Position numbers and translations under genes: made by a program. A stretch of DNA of 64,000 nucleotides from the NCBI RefSeq assembly GCF_021726515.1, contig NZ_JAKKCJ010000002.1, positions 372,001 through 436,000 on the forward strand. Reading direction: 5' to 3'. A model generated the notes under the pieces. That model had not been told where the DNA came from. It worked only from the letters and a program-made list of their open reading frames with translations, and ran no database searches. Below, piece by piece: positions 20,296 through 30,494 of the stretch; position 1 is the first letter of the stretch; each line of letters begins with the position of its first letter. Origin of the DNA: Vibrio sp. CK2-1 (lineage in GTDB: Bacteria; Pseudomonadota; Gammaproteobacteria; Enterobacterales; Vibrionaceae).

Positions 20296-20940
20296 ATGTC
20301 TTGGTTAAGAAAAACAGCATTACTGTTGGCGTTTATGGGGTTTGCTTTTGGTGTGAATGCCGCAACCGTTGATAGCAGCAATCCTTATAAAATGATGCAT
20401 TCGGTTGCAGAGCAAACTTTTGATCGCCTTAAAGCCGAACAGCCGAAAGTACAAGCGGATCCGAACTACTTAAAAACCATCGTAGAACAAGAAATGATGC
20501 CGTACGTCAATTATCAATATACGGCACTGAAATTATTAGGTCCGAACTTGCGAGGGGCTGATAAGAAAGAAGTCGGCGAATTTATTCAAGAGTTTCGAGC
20601 TTATTTAATTACTTCTTATGCACAAGTCTTGACGCAATATACCGATCAAACCATTCAATTTGCACAAGAAAAAACGGTTAACGATGATGTTCGTATTCTC
20701 TCTATTCCAGTTGAAATCATTGATAACGGCCGCCCAAATATTAAACTTGAGTTTACCTTATTGAAAAATACCAAGACTGGTGAGTGGAAAGCTTACGATA
20801 TGGTAGCAGAAGGGATCAGCCTACTTTCAAGCAAGCAATCGGAATGGAATACGAAAATTCGTCAAGATGGCATTCCAGCGGTGACCAAAGAGTTAACTCA
20901 ATTGGCACAGAAAGACATTGTTTTTGAAGGTAAAAAATAG
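20296..20940 (+). CDS. mlaC: MlaC, periplasmic phospholipid shuttle
   Basis: 214 residues. The signal peptide is MSWLRKTALLLAFMGFAFG with cleavage near VNAA, followed by the MlaC/Ttg2D domain containing PYVNYQYTALKLLG. It ferries phospholipid between MlaA at the outer membrane and MlaD. AAGGAG at 20283 precedes the ATG. The TAG stop shares its last base with the mlaB GTG. Confidence 0.95.
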   Translation: MSWLRKTALLLAFMGFAFGVNAATVDSSNPYKMMHSVAEQTFDRLKAEQPKVQADPNYLKTIVEQEMMPYVNYQYTALKLLGPNLRGADKKEVGEFIQEFRAYLITSYAQVLTQYTDQTIQFAQEKTVNDDVRILSIPVEIIDNGRPNIKLEFTLLKNTKTGEWKAYDMVAEGISLLSSKQSEWNTKIRQDGIPAVTKELTQLAQKDIVFEGKK

Positions 20941-21257
20941 TGCAGAGTCGTCATTGGCGAGAGGAAAGTGAGCAGCGCGCCTCTATCATTGGTCAATTGA
21001 CTCGTGATACTGTACCTGAGCTGTGGTCTCAGCTACAAGGTTGGCAGCCACAAATTACGCAATATGAAGTATGCTTAAAAGAGCTCGAAAGAGTGGATTC
21101 TGCAGGCATGGCAATGCTTATTCATTTATTACAGCATGCAAAAAATCAAAATTGTCATATAATGCTGACCTTTATGCCAAGTCAGCTATACACATTATTT
21201 AAACTTAGCAATATTGATGAACTATTTGCTGAGCATATTCAAGTTACCGACGGTTAA
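20940..21257 (+). CDS. mlaB: MlaB, STAS-domain regulator of MlaF
   Basis: 105 residues from GTG 20940, overlapping the mlaC stop by one base. It is a STAS domain with the conserved [15 protein letters not shown] loop, containing the Ser/Thr-type site of this fold. MlaB binds and stabilises MlaF. It has no ribosome site of its own beyond the end of mlaC, so coupled translation is likely. Confidence 0.92.
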   Translation: MQSRHWREESEQRASIIGQLTRDTVPELWSQLQGWQPQITQYEVCLKELERVDSAGMAMLIHLLQHAKNQNCHIMLTFMPSQLYTLFKLSNIDELFAEHIQVTDG

Positions 21258-21273
21258 AAAATTAGAGGGTTAC

Positions 21274-21528
21274 GTGGACATTATCCAAGTAAAACAAATA
21301 TTAGATGACGCCTTGTCATTACAAGAAATTCACGTGAAAGGTGAAGGCAGCCACTACGAAGTCGTTGCGGTTGATTCATCTTTTGAAGGTATGAGCCGAG
21401 TTAAAAAACAACAATTAATTTACGCGCCTCTGATGGAATACATCCAAAGAAATGATATTCATGCCGTGTCAATTAAAGCGTATACACCCGAAGAGTGGGC
21501 GCGCGATAAAAAGCTGATGTCACTATAG
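21274..21528 (+). CDS. ibaG: IbaG, BolA-family iron-sulfur/acid-stress protein
   Basis: 84 residues from GTG 21274, preceded by GAGGG. The open frame extends upstream into mlaB, but the 84-residue product matches the E. coli IbaG length and sequence ([24 protein letters not shown]). BolA-family proteins partner with monothiol glutaredoxins; IbaG affects envelope composition in vibrios. It lies between mlaB and murA, as in E. coli. Confidence 0.92.
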   Translation: MDIIQVKQILDDALSLQEIHVKGEGSHYEVVAVDSSFEGMSRVKKQQLIYAPLMEYIQRNDIHAVSIKAYTPEEWARDKKLMSL

Positions 21529-21598
21529 ATTCAACAGCCTCTATAGACTCAATCGCTTTTGCTTACTTTTTGTCTAAAGAAGTAAAGAATAAAAATAA

Positions 21599-22876
<1,278 letters not shown>

Positions 22877-22886
22877 TAGCCAGAGA

Positions 22887-22915
22887 AAGTGAGCGTTTAA
22901 CCCGCTTACTTTTTT
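22887..22915 (+). terminator. Terminator after murA
   Basis: Stem AAGTGAGCG (22887-22895) and CGCTTACTT (22903-22911), 7-nt loop, then T-run. Confidence 0.8.
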
Positions 22916-22923
22916 GGCAATGG

Positions 22924-22954
22924 AAGCTGAAGTCCTAGCGATTTCGGCTTTTTT
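22924..22954 (+). terminator. Second hairpin after murA
   Basis: AAGCTGAA (22924-22931) pairs with TTCGGCTT (22943-22950), including one G-T pair, and is followed by TTTTTT. It acts as a back-up terminator before plsC. Confidence 0.6.
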
Positions 22955-22997
22955 ATTGTGTAGTGTATTAGGTACATTACGTGATTGGAGAAACTGA

Positions 22998-23723
22998 ATG
23001 ATTGCTTTACTACGCATTATTGCTGTCGCGATATTTGCTGTCTTCATGTTTATTTTTGGTTGTGGTTACTGTTTATTCAGCCCACGTAATCCTCGCCATG
23101 TGTTTACTTTTGGCCGTATGTTTGCCCGTATGGCGAAAGTGTTCGGCATCAAGCTTGAGCTGAGAATTCCAGACAATGCTTATGATCGTGGCCAACATAT
23201 CTATTTAGGCAACCATCAAAATAACTGGGATTTATTTACCATTTCAGCTGCGGTGACGCCAAATGTAGTTACGGTCGGTAAGAAAAGCTTAGTTTGGCTA
23301 CCTTTATTTGGTCAGCTTTATTGGCTGACGGGCAACATCTTGATTGACCGCGCTAATCGTAGCAAAGCGATGGATACTATTAGCCAAGTTGCCGATCAAA
23401 TTAAGAAGAGCAAAGTCTCGGTGTGGATGTTCCCCGAAGGGACACGTTCTCGTGGTCGTGGTTTACTGCCGTTTAAAACCGGTGCTTTCCATGCGGCGAT
23501 TGCTGCGCAGGTGCCAATTGTGCCAATCGTATGTAGCTCAACCGATAATCTTAAGTTGAACCGCTGGAATAACGGCCATGTGATTGTTGAGATGCTGCCA
23601 CCGATCAGTGTTGAAGGTTACAATAAAGAAAATGTTCGAGAGATACTCAAACTATGCCGCAATCAAATGAAAGCTAAGTTAGAAGAACTTGATGCCGAAG
23701 TACTAGAGCGTAACGCTAAGTAA
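22998..23723 (+). CDS. plsC: 1-acyl-sn-glycerol-3-phosphate acyltransferase (PlsC)
   Basis: 241 residues. One N-terminal membrane helix is followed by the acyltransferase motifs: HQNNWD (HX4D catalytic pair) and FPEGTRSRGRG. It makes phosphatidic acid at the inner membrane. GGAG lies 7 nt before ATG 22998. It is monocistronic between the murA terminators and a bidirectional terminator shared with corA. Confidence 0.95.
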   Translation: MIALLRIIAVAIFAVFMFIFGCGYCLFSPRNPRHVFTFGRMFARMAKVFGIKLELRIPDNAYDRGQHIYLGNHQNNWDLFTISAAVTPNVVTVGKKSLVWLPLFGQLYWLTGNILIDRANRSKAMDTISQVADQIKKSKVSVWMFPEGTRSRGRGLLPFKTGAFHAAIAAQVPIVPIVCSSTDNLKLNRWNNGHVIVEMLPPISVEGYNKENVREILKLCRNQMKAKLEELDAEVLERNAK

Positions 23724-23779
23724 GCTTTTTTTTATTAAAATTAAACTTAGCTGCGTATAACTAGAATTCAGCTTAGTAG

Positions 23780-23816
23780 AAAAGCCAATGAATAATTTTG
23801 TTCATTGGCTTTTTTG
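23780..23816. terminator. Bidirectional terminator between plsC and corA
   Basis: Perfect stem AAAGCCAATGAA / TTCATTGGCTTT with an 8-nt loop, an A-run before it and a T-run after it. It lies between convergent plsC and corA. Confidence 0.85.
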
Positions 23817-23848
23817 CCATTCGGCTATTGGCTATTAGTGAATAGGTA

Positions 23849-24802
23849 TTACAACCAACCTTTACGTTTAAAGTAAAAGTAAGGGGCAAAGCCTGAAGCC
23901 ACCATTAACACTAAGGCGGCTGGGTAACCAAAGGTCCAATCTAGCTCAGGCATAACATGGAAGTTCATTCCATAAATACTGGCAATTAATGTTGGTGGTA
24001 AAAACACTACCGCGGCAATTGAGAAGGTTTTGATGATCTGGTTTTGCTCGATGTTGATGAAGCCTTGCGCAGAGTCCATTAAGAAGTTGATTTTCTCAAA
24101 TAAGAAGGTGGTGTGAGACATCAAGGTTTCAATATCACGCACAATCTCACGCAATGTTTCCAGCTGCTCTGGTGTCGATTTTAAGTGACGCAGTAAAAAT
24201 GAAATGACGCGCTGAGTATCCATCAAACATAAACGAATCTTACCATTACTGTCTTCGAGTCGTGCGAGGCGGCTAATGCATTCTTCCCAATCTGCTTCCT
24301 CCTCTTCCAGTACGGTATAGCTGATCTTTTCTAATTGATGGTGAATATCCTCAATGGTATCGGCATGGTTCTCAACTTTTTGCTCCAAGATGGTGATAAA
24401 CAATGATTGAACATCATCAGACTGAACCTGACCTTTACGAGCCCGTAAACGCAGTAAACGAAAATCCGCAATGCTGCCTTCACGAATGGTGATTAATCGG
24501 TCTTTTTGCAGAATAGATGCAATGTTGACAGTAGTGTGACGACCTTCGCTCGGAGAGAGAAACAGTGAGTGGACGTGCAATCCTTCATGATCGACAAAGT
24601 AACGAGAAGACGCTTCGATTTCTTCTACATCATTCGTGCCGGGAATTTGAATGCCAAGTTGTTGTGATAAAAACTGACGATCTTCATCGCTAGGATCGTG
24701 GGCATCTATCCAGTCAGCTTGTTCGATAAGAGGCTGTAGATCTTGTTGTTTGTCATAGCTTATTTCTTGAATAAAGCCGTTATTGATTTTGAAAAATCGC
24801 AT
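23849..24802 (-). CDS. corA: CorA magnesium/cobalt transporter
   Basis: 317 residues. A large cytoplasmic N-terminal domain is followed by two C-terminal transmembrane helices (about 255-275 and 290-310), with the signature YGMNFHVMPE at the end of the first. CorA forms pentameric Mg2+ channels. Two unrelated Mg2+ transporters (mgtE, corA) are thus about 14 kb apart. It is convergent with plsC and divergent from the MarR gene. Confidence 0.95.
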   Translation of the reverse strand: MRFFKINNGFIQEISYDKQQDLQPLIEQADWIDAHDPSDEDRQFLSQQLGIQIPGTNDVEEIEASSRYFVDHEGLHVHSLFLSPSEGRHTTVNIASILQKDRLITIREGSIADFRLLRLRARKGQVQSDDVQSLFITILEQKVENHADTIEDIHHQLEKISYTVLEEEEADWEECISRLARLEDSNGKIRLCLMDTQRVISFLLRHLKSTPEQLETLREIVRDIETLMSHTTFLFEKINFLMDSAQGFINIEQNQIIKTFSIAAVVFLPPTLIASIYGMNFHVMPELDWTFGYPAALVLMVASGFAPYFYFKRKGWL

Positions 24803-24934
24803 CGTTAGAAAGTCCTTTTTGATGATGGACGAATATCTCTATCTTATACCTAACCCACCTCAAGATGCGAACTTCAGCGTAAGCTTGTTATTAAATATCA
24901 ATGTTACATTTTAAGTTACATTTTGAAATATTTA

Positions 24935-24964
24935 TTGACACTTTGTTGCCTAGGCAAGTAAAAT
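24935..24964 (+). promoter_or_regulatory. Sigma-70 promoter of the marR-emrAB operon
   Basis: TTGACA (24935-24940, perfect -35) and TAAAAT (24959-24964, -10) with an 18-bp spacer. The spacer contains one TTGCCTAGGCAA palindrome, and a second lies just past the expected start site. Confidence 0.75.
24946..24957. promoter_or_regulatory. MarR-type operator 1
   Basis: Perfect 12-bp palindrome TTGCCTAGGCAA inside the promoter spacer. A bound dimer would block RNA polymerase. It is identical to operator 2, with centres 31 bp apart (about three helical turns). Confidence 0.75.
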
Positions 24965-24976
24965 CCACCAAAGTAC

Positions 24977-24988
24977 TTGCCTAGGCAA
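24977..24988. promoter_or_regulatory. MarR-type operator 2
   Basis: Second perfect TTGCCTAGGCAA palindrome, about 13 nt downstream of the -10 element and 19 nt before the regulator's ATG. Confidence 0.75.
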
Positions 24989-25006
24989 ATAGTTGAAAGG
25001 TTATTT

Positions 25007-25441
25007 ATGACGACTCCTCCTTATATTCATGCATCGAGTATTCCTTTAGGGAAGCTAATTGGTTTGGTTAACCATCATAAAGAGCGGTTACTTTCGCAAT
25101 TCTTTATGCCACTTGATGTCACACCTGCTCAGTTTAAAGTGCTTGCTGCCATTGAGTTTGAGAAAAAAAACTCACCGGCTGAAATTAGCAAATTACTGGC
25201 TATCGATTGTGGCTCTATGACTCGTATGGTTGAGCGTTTGCTTAAAAAGTCGTTGGTAGAAAAACTGCCTAATCCAGAAGATAAAAGAGGCGTTATCTTG
25301 ATTTTAACGCCTTCTGGTCAATCACTATTAACTGAGTGTATTGAGGTGATAGAAACTCAAGTGAGTCCTTTATTGGTCGGTGATTTATCTGCAGATGAAG
25401 TGAAACAGTTGAGCGGTTTATTAGAGCGATTACTCCCTTAA
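25007..25441 (+). CDS. MarR-family repressor of the adjacent EmrAB pump
   Basis: 144 residues from ATG 25007, preceded by GAAAGG; an upstream in-frame start would read through operator 2. It is a winged-helix MarR protein with the recognition region LLAIDCGSMTRMVERLLKKSLVEK and the wing DKRGVILILTPSG. Its position upstream of emrA and the twin operators suggest an autorepressor of efflux relieved by a small ligand, as with EmrR/MprA. The ligand is unknown. Confidence 0.88.
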   Translation: MTTPPYIHASSIPLGKLIGLVNHHKERLLSQFFMPLDVTPAQFKVLAAIEFEKKNSPAEISKLLAIDCGSMTRMVERLLKKSLVEKLPNPEDKRGVILILTPSGQSLLTECIEVIETQVSPLLVGDLSADEVKQLSGLLERLLP

Positions 25442-25522
25442 AAAATTTTGCTTACATAATGCTGCTTTAGCGTTGATATGGGCAAGAATACATAATTATA
25501 TTAATGATCAAATGGTTGAATC

Positions 25523-26734
25523 ATGGAAAACAAACAAAATATTGAAGCTGCTGTAAAACCAAAAAGTAAACGCAAAGCCTCTTTTCTGATCCTGTTAGTT
25601 GCGTTGTTGGTGATTGGTGGTGGTTGGTTTGCTTATTATCAAATGTATGCAAAATTCGTAGAAGAAACGGATGATGCTTATGTGAATGGCAACCTTGTGA
25701 CGGTTTCACCACAAATTGCGGGCACAGTGACTAAAGTCATTCCTGATGCTGGTGATTATGTGGAAAAAGGGCAAGTGTTAGTGACATTGGATTCTAACGA
25801 TACCCAAATCGCACTGCAAAATGCTGAAGCTAAATTAGCCAGCAAAGTTCGCGAAGTTCGTAGTATGTATGCCGCGGCGGATAACTTTAAAGCGAAAGTT
25901 GAAACCAGCAAAGTGGAATATCGCCAAGCCTTAAATGACTACAACCGTCGTAAAAATTTAGTATCGAAAGGCGCGATTTCGAAAGAAGACTTGATTCACT
26001 ATCAAGACACTCTAGAAGCTGCGAAAAGCCAGTTAGAAGCGGCTGAGCAATCATTACAAATGACGGTAGCCTTAGTTGATAACACGGTATTAGAAACGCA
26101 CCCAGGTGTGAAATCAGCGGTTTCAGCATTACGTAAAAGCTACTTAGATAATATGCGTACTGAAATTGTTGTCCCTGTTAGTGGTTATGTAGCTAAACGT
26201 GCAGTGCAATTAGGTAGTCAAGTACAACCGGGTAGTCAGTTAATGGCAATCGTTCCATTACATCAAGTATGGGTTGATGCCAACTTCAAAGAAAGCCAAA
26301 TGAAAGATATGCGTATTGGCCAGCCAGTTACTTTAACTTCTGATCTTTATGGTGAAGAAGTGCAATACACAGGTGAGATTGAAAGCTTAGGTATTGGTAC
26401 GGGTAGTGCGTTTTCTCTACTCCCAGCGCAAAACGCTAGCGGTAACTGGATCAAGATTGTTCAGCGTTTGCCTGTAAAAATTCATTTAGATAAGCAAAAC
26501 CAAGATAAGTACCCATTACGTATTGGTTTATCTATGGTGGCTAAAGTCGATATTAAAGATACTGATGGTAAATTATTGGCTAAAGAAGTGAAGAAGCAAG
26601 CACGCTATGACACTGATGTTTACCATAACTCTTTGGAAGAAGTGGATAAGCTTGTCGCTAAAATCTTGCATGAAAATGTTGGCGTTTCTAATGTTGAAGC
26701 AACCAGTGTTGGCACAACAGCGACCGCGCAATAG
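25523..26734 (+). CDS. emrA: EmrA-like membrane fusion protein of a multidrug efflux pump
   Basis: 403 residues, HlyD/EmrA family. A short cytoplasmic N-terminus and one transmembrane helix (about 20-42) lead to the ETDDAYVNGNLVTVSPQIAG beta-barrel/lipoyl start. A helical coiled-coil hairpin (about 90-195) and a C-terminal barrel follow. The adaptor links EmrB to an outer-membrane channel. It starts 81 nt after the regulator and precedes emrB by 8 nt. The C-terminal tail (about 350-403) is lysine-rich and not a known domain. Confidence 0.9.
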   Translation: MENKQNIEAAVKPKSKRKASFLILLVALLVIGGGWFAYYQMYAKFVEETDDAYVNGNLVTVSPQIAGTVTKVIPDAGDYVEKGQVLVTLDSNDTQIALQNAEAKLASKVREVRSMYAAADNFKAKVETSKVEYRQALNDYNRRKNLVSKGAISKEDLIHYQDTLEAAKSQLEAAEQSLQMTVALVDNTVLETHPGVKSAVSALRKSYLDNMRTEIVVPVSGYVAKRAVQLGSQVQPGSQLMAIVPLHQVWVDANFKESQMKDMRIGQPVTLTSDLYGEEVQYTGEIESLGIGTGSAFSLLPAQNASGNWIKIVQRLPVKIHLDKQNQDKYPLRIGLSMVAKVDIKDTDGKLLAKEVKKQARYDTDVYHNSLEEVDKLVAKILHENVGVSNVEATSVGTTATAQ

Positions 26735-26742
26735 AGGCGTTT

Positions 26743-28278
26743 ATGAACGATCAAACCTATACGCCACCTAGTTTGCCACTGGCAGTTATCGCCCTCGCAT
26801 TAGCAACGTTTATGCAGGTGCTAGATAGTACGATTGCCAACGTAGCATTGCCGACGATCGCAGGTAACTTAGGGGTAAGTTCAGAGCAAAGTACTTGGGT
26901 TATTACTTCGTTTGCGGTGTGTAATGCGATTGCACTGCCGTTGACTGGGTGGTTTTCTCGCCGCATAGGCCAACTTCGGTTGTTCATTATATCGGTGGCA
27001 TTATTTACCTTTTCGTCATTCCTTTGTGGAATTGCGACTAGTATGCCTGAGCTTATCGTATTTCGTGCTCTACAGGGCTTTTTTGCTGGCCCTATGTTTC
27101 CGATGTGTCAGACGTTATTGTTGGCGATTTTCCCATCGGTTAAACGGGGAGCCGCGTTAGCGCTGATTTCGATGGTGACGGTAGTTGCACCGATTGTCGG
27201 GCCGATTACCGGTGGCTGGATAACCGATAACTACTCTTGGCCGTGGATCTTTTTCATCAACTTGCCGATTGGTATTTTTTGTTGCCTAGTGGTTTGGCAG
27301 CAATTGAAAGATCGCGTTGATGTGACAGCCAAAATGCCGATTGATTTTATTGGTATCGCTTTGTTAGTACTTGGGGTAGGTTTACTGCAAGTTGTGCTTG
27401 ATTTAGGTAATGATGCCGACTGGTTTGCTTCAACTCACATTGTGGTAATGACGTGTATTGCAGCTGTGGCTCTGATTTCATTTGTGATTTGGGAGCTAAC
27501 CGATGAGCACCCAATCGTAAATTTATACCTATTCAAAGATCGTAACTACACGGTAGGCACGTTGGCACTGGTATTAAGTTATTCGGCTTTCTTTGCCATT
27601 AATATTATTTTGCCGCAGTGGTTACAGATTTACATGGGATACACTTCTATTTGGGCAGGCTTAGCTTCTGCGCCAATGGGAATATTGCCATTTCTGCTAA
27701 CGCCGTTAGTGGGTAAATATGCGCATAAAGCGGACATGCGAGTATTGGCGACGATTTCCTTTGTGGTAATTGGCTTGTCATGTTTCTTACGCTCTCACTT
27801 CAATACGTTTGTTGATTTTAACTCGATTGCTCAAGTGCAGTTATTTATGGGAATTGGTATCGCCTTTATGTTTATGCCACTAACCACCATATTTTTATCG
27901 AACTTGAACGGTCAACAAATTGCCGATGCTTCTGGCTTAACCACTTTCTTGCGTGTATTAGGCGGTAGTTTTGCATCGTCATTGACTACATGGTTATGGA
28001 CTCGTCGAGCTGATTTCCATCATGCGACAATGACGGAACATGTGAGTAATTATGAGCCTGCAGCGGTAGAGTACTTACATAAGATGGGTGGAGAGACACA
28101 AGCTAATTTAGCGGCTGTGGATCACATCATCACCACTCAAGCTTTTATGAACTCAACGATTGATTACTTCTATATGCTAGGTTGGTTGTTCTTCGCGTTA
28201 GTTGTGATTATTTGGTTTGCGAAAGGGCCATTTATTAAATCAAGTTCAAATTCATCAGCGGCGGCAGCTGCGCATTAA
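26743..28278 (+). CDS. emrB: EmrB-like MFS multidrug transporter (DHA2, 14 TM)
   Basis: 511 residues, drug:H+ antiporter 2 family with about 14 membrane helices. The start LATFMQVLDSTIANVALPTI (motif D1 with Asp) and the motif C-like VAPIVGPITGGWI are both visible. It would export hydrophobic compounds with EmrA across both membranes. It ends in an alanine-rich tail followed by a terminator. Substrates cannot be read from sequence. Confidence 0.92.
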   Translation: MNDQTYTPPSLPLAVIALALATFMQVLDSTIANVALPTIAGNLGVSSEQSTWVITSFAVCNAIALPLTGWFSRRIGQLRLFIISVALFTFSSFLCGIATSMPELIVFRALQGFFAGPMFPMCQTLLLAIFPSVKRGAALALISMVTVVAPIVGPITGGWITDNYSWPWIFFINLPIGIFCCLVVWQQLKDRVDVTAKMPIDFIGIALLVLGVGLLQVVLDLGNDADWFASTHIVVMTCIAAVALISFVIWELTDEHPIVNLYLFKDRNYTVGTLALVLSYSAFFAINIILPQWLQIYMGYTSIWAGLASAPMGILPFLLTPLVGKYAHKADMRVLATISFVVIGLSCFLRSHFNTFVDFNSIAQVQLFMGIGIAFMFMPLTTIFLSNLNGQQIADASGLTTFLRVLGGSFASSLTTWLWTRRADFHHATMTEHVSNYEPAAVEYLHKMGGETQANLAAVDHIITTQAFMNSTIDYFYMLGWLFFALVVIIWFAKGPFIKSSSNSSAAAAAH

Positions 28279-28305
28279 CGAGTTTGTTAACTGAGTCGTA
28301 ATAAT

Positions 28306-28332
28306 AAAGGAGCGAATGATATCGCTCCTTTT
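28306..28332 (+). terminator. Terminator of the marR-emrAB operon
   Basis: AAAGGAGCGA - ATGATA - TCGCTCCTTT, followed by TT and a further T-rich stretch. Confidence 0.8.
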
Positions 28333-28349
28333 GCTTTTTTAGGGGGCGT

Positions 28350-29450
28350 TTAAGTTGATGAAGCCGGCATATGATAAAAAGCATAATCTTTATTGGTTGC
28401 TTGTTTAGTTTCATCTAGCGCTAAGATCGCTTGGTCGAGTAATTGCTCTGCCTTAGGTTTACTCTTTTTATTTGAGTAGGTAATACCAAGGCGAACACGA
28501 ACCGGAATTTGATGATCTTCGGACTGGTAATCAAACTCGAGTTGTTGTTGTAATTCTTTAACTCGATCAACTAAGTTGCTTGGTGTATCTGATTTAGTAC
28601 AAATAAGTACAAATTCATCACCACCAAGTCTAAAAGCTTTGCATTGCTTTATTGCAGCAAGTCTTTGAGCAAATTCCACTAAAACTAGATCACCGACTTG
28701 ATAACCAATTTGATCATTGATTTGTTTAAAACGTTTTAGGTCAATTGCGTACAAACTGACGGTTGAGGAGCGTTTTAATTGTTTCTTTAGGTAGTCTGAC
28801 AAGGCGCGTCTATTGCCTAATTGAGTTAGTGGGTCGAGTTGTGCAAGTTCTGCTGAGCGTCGACTCATTCGAAGTAAAGCAGTCGAAAGTAATACCGTAA
28901 TAATAAAAACAGACAACTGCCAAAACTGAATGAGATCGTTATTGCTACGTGTACCTTCGCTGATACTACTTGTGAGTACTCGGCTCAATGAATAATTTAG
29001 GTTCAGTAGGTCATCCTTCACTTTAGCAACTTTGTCGGTGAATGCCTTTGAGTGAAGTTTGCTTGGCTCATTAAAGTCATTATCTAGCGCTTTGATACTA
29101 TTAAAAAGTGTTTCTACGTCTTTAGTTACCTGTGGGTGACGAGTGCGTAAAAGCTCTGTAGTACTCGCTTCTAAAAAGAGTTGTAGCCGGTTCCAAACGA
29201 GATCGTAACTTTGGGTTAGGTCTGATAAGGGAATCGCATCTAATTGGTATAATTCGGCTTTGTATAAAAACTTTTCCGATTGGTAGAGTATTCGATTGGC
29301 GTACCAATTGGTCGAGCGATAGAAGCGATCGATATTGTGGTTATTTTCTTTTTGTAAGTAGAAGCTCCACAAAAAGCCGCTGGTAAATATTGATAGCAGC
29401 AAGATAAACGAAATATTGATCATTATGTGTCGCGAGAGATGTAGGCGCAT
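28350..29450 (-). CDS. Membrane diguanylate cyclase with periplasmic sensor region
   Basis: 366 residues. TM1 (about 10-31), a helical periplasmic region of about 140 residues, TM2 (about 176-198) and a C-terminal GGDEF domain (about 205-362). The active-site loop RLGGDEF (276-280) is intact, so c-di-GMP synthesis is expected. The usual RxxD inhibitory site five residues upstream is absent. The sensor region matches no domain I can name. Its ATG overlaps the stop of the upstream exported-protein gene by one base (TAATG), implying the pair works together. Targets are unknown. Confidence 0.88.
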   Translation of the reverse strand: MRLHLSRHIMINISFILLLSIFTSGFLWSFYLQKENNHNIDRFYRSTNWYANRILYQSEKFLYKAELYQLDAIPLSDLTQSYDLVWNRLQLFLEASTTELLRTRHPQVTKDVETLFNSIKALDNDFNEPSKLHSKAFTDKVAKVKDDLLNLNYSLSRVLTSSISEGTRSNNDLIQFWQLSVFIITVLLSTALLRMSRRSAELAQLDPLTQLGNRRALSDYLKKQLKRSSTVSLYAIDLKRFKQINDQIGYQVGDLVLVEFAQRLAAIKQCKAFRLGGDEFVLICTKSDTPSNLVDRVKELQQQLEFDYQSEDHQIPVRVRLGITYSNKKSKPKAEQLLDQAILALDETKQATNKDYAFYHMPASST

Positions 29451-29932
29451 TAAAAAGCCTTAATTTTTTCTATCTGCCAAACCAATTGATTTTGTAGTTT
29501 ATCGTGAGAAAGTAATTTGGGATTCTGGTCAAAGGGTACCAATAACCAAAAAGGTCCTTTATTACGTAGTGATAGCACTTTCTCGTCTTGTCGAAGGGCC
29601 AATATAAATGGATATCTTTGTAAATCGTGAGTATTGATGTCATAAGAATAGCCATTTAAAGCATAGATTCGAATGCCATTGATGGAAGACGAAAATTTGT
29701 CAGTAATTAAGCTTAACTTCGGTCCTTGGTAGGTATGAACCCCTTTAGTCCAAGGCGTTGAAGTGGTGAAGGTCGTCTGAGGTAGGGTTTCAAGTTCCTC
29801 GCGGCTTAGGTTAATTTGTTGCCCTGTTGGCGACTCTAAGTTCAACATATGCGATGAGTGGGCGAGAGTTGAAACCACCATCAATATCAAAGCTAATGTT
29901 AGTTGGAAAGAGGATGAGGTTATCGATTTCAT
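29450..29932 (-). CDS. Exported small protein with sulfite-oxidase/molybdopterin-domain-like fold, partner of the GGDEF protein
   Basis: 160 residues with a signal peptide (about 1-26, cleavage near AHS). The mature part resembles the short stand-alone proteins annotated as oxidoreductase molybdopterin-binding domain: YQGPKLSLI, IYALNGYSYDI, RYPFILALRQDEKVL, and RNKGPFWLLVPFDQ. No cysteine that could ligate molybdenum is visible, so it is probably a non-catalytic binding protein. It sits upstream of, and translationally overlaps, the diguanylate cyclase, suggesting a periplasmic sensor subunit. The function is an inference. Confidence 0.65.
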   Translation of the reverse strand: MKSITSSSFQLTLALILMVVSTLAHSSHMLNLESPTGQQINLSREELETLPQTTFTTSTPWTKGVHTYQGPKLSLITDKFSSSINGIRIYALNGYSYDINTHDLQRYPFILALRQDEKVLSLRNKGPFWLLVPFDQNPKLLSHDKLQNQLVWQIEKIKAF

Positions 29933-30017
29933 TAGTAATATTCACTCTGCGCATATATTCCATCGCATTCTAACATTACCATGACAATTAGTGCTATTTT
30001 GTTGGGGGATTTTTAAA

Positions 30018-30042
30018 CAAAAAAATGAGAGGCATAGGCCTC
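30018..30042 (-). terminator. Terminator after ridA
   Basis: On the minus strand GAGGC - 5 nt - GCCTC is followed by TCATTTTTTT. The stem is short but the T-run is good. Confidence 0.6.
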
Positions 30043-30074
30043 CCACTTAGTATTATTGATTATTCTTGTATCGA

Positions 30075-30464
30075 TTACTTACGTACCGCAATCGCTTCAA
30101 TTTCAATACCAACATCTTTTGGTAAACGCGCGACTTCTACACAAGAACGAGCAGGGTAGTTGGCAACGTTATGCTCATCAAAGAATGCGCCGTACACTTC
30201 ATTTACTGCAACAAAGTCATTTAAGTCTTTTACAAATACGGTCATTTTAACAATATCACCCACCGTTAAGCCTGAAGACTCGACAACTGCTTTAACGTTA
30301 TCTAAAGACTGACGAGCTTGAGCCGTGATTTCTGCAGGTACTTCACCCGTTGTTGGGTTCACTGGAATTTGGCCAGAAGTCATTACCATGCTGCCAAGAT
30401 CGACACCTTGAACGTATGGGCCAATCGCTGCGGGTGCTGATTCAGTATGCAGTACTTTAGTCAT
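30075..30464 (-). CDS. ridA: RidA, enamine/imine deaminase
   Basis: 129 residues, YjgF/YER057c/UK114 family. The active-site Arg lies in NYPARSCVEVARLPKDV, and the protein starts with the typical SAPAAIGPYVQG. It hydrolyses 2-aminoacrylate and related reactive imines. AAGGA precedes ATG 30464. It follows pyrI by 30 nt on the same strand, an arrangement shared by many gammaproteobacteria. Confidence 0.96.
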   Translation of the reverse strand: MTKVLHTESAPAAIGPYVQGVDLGSMVMTSGQIPVNPTTGEVPAEITAQARQSLDNVKAVVESSGLTVGDIVKMTVFVKDLNDFVAVNEVYGAFFDEHNVANYPARSCVEVARLPKDVGIEIEAIAVRK

Positions 30465-30494
30465 TATCTTTTCCTTGTTATTCCGTGGTAATAA

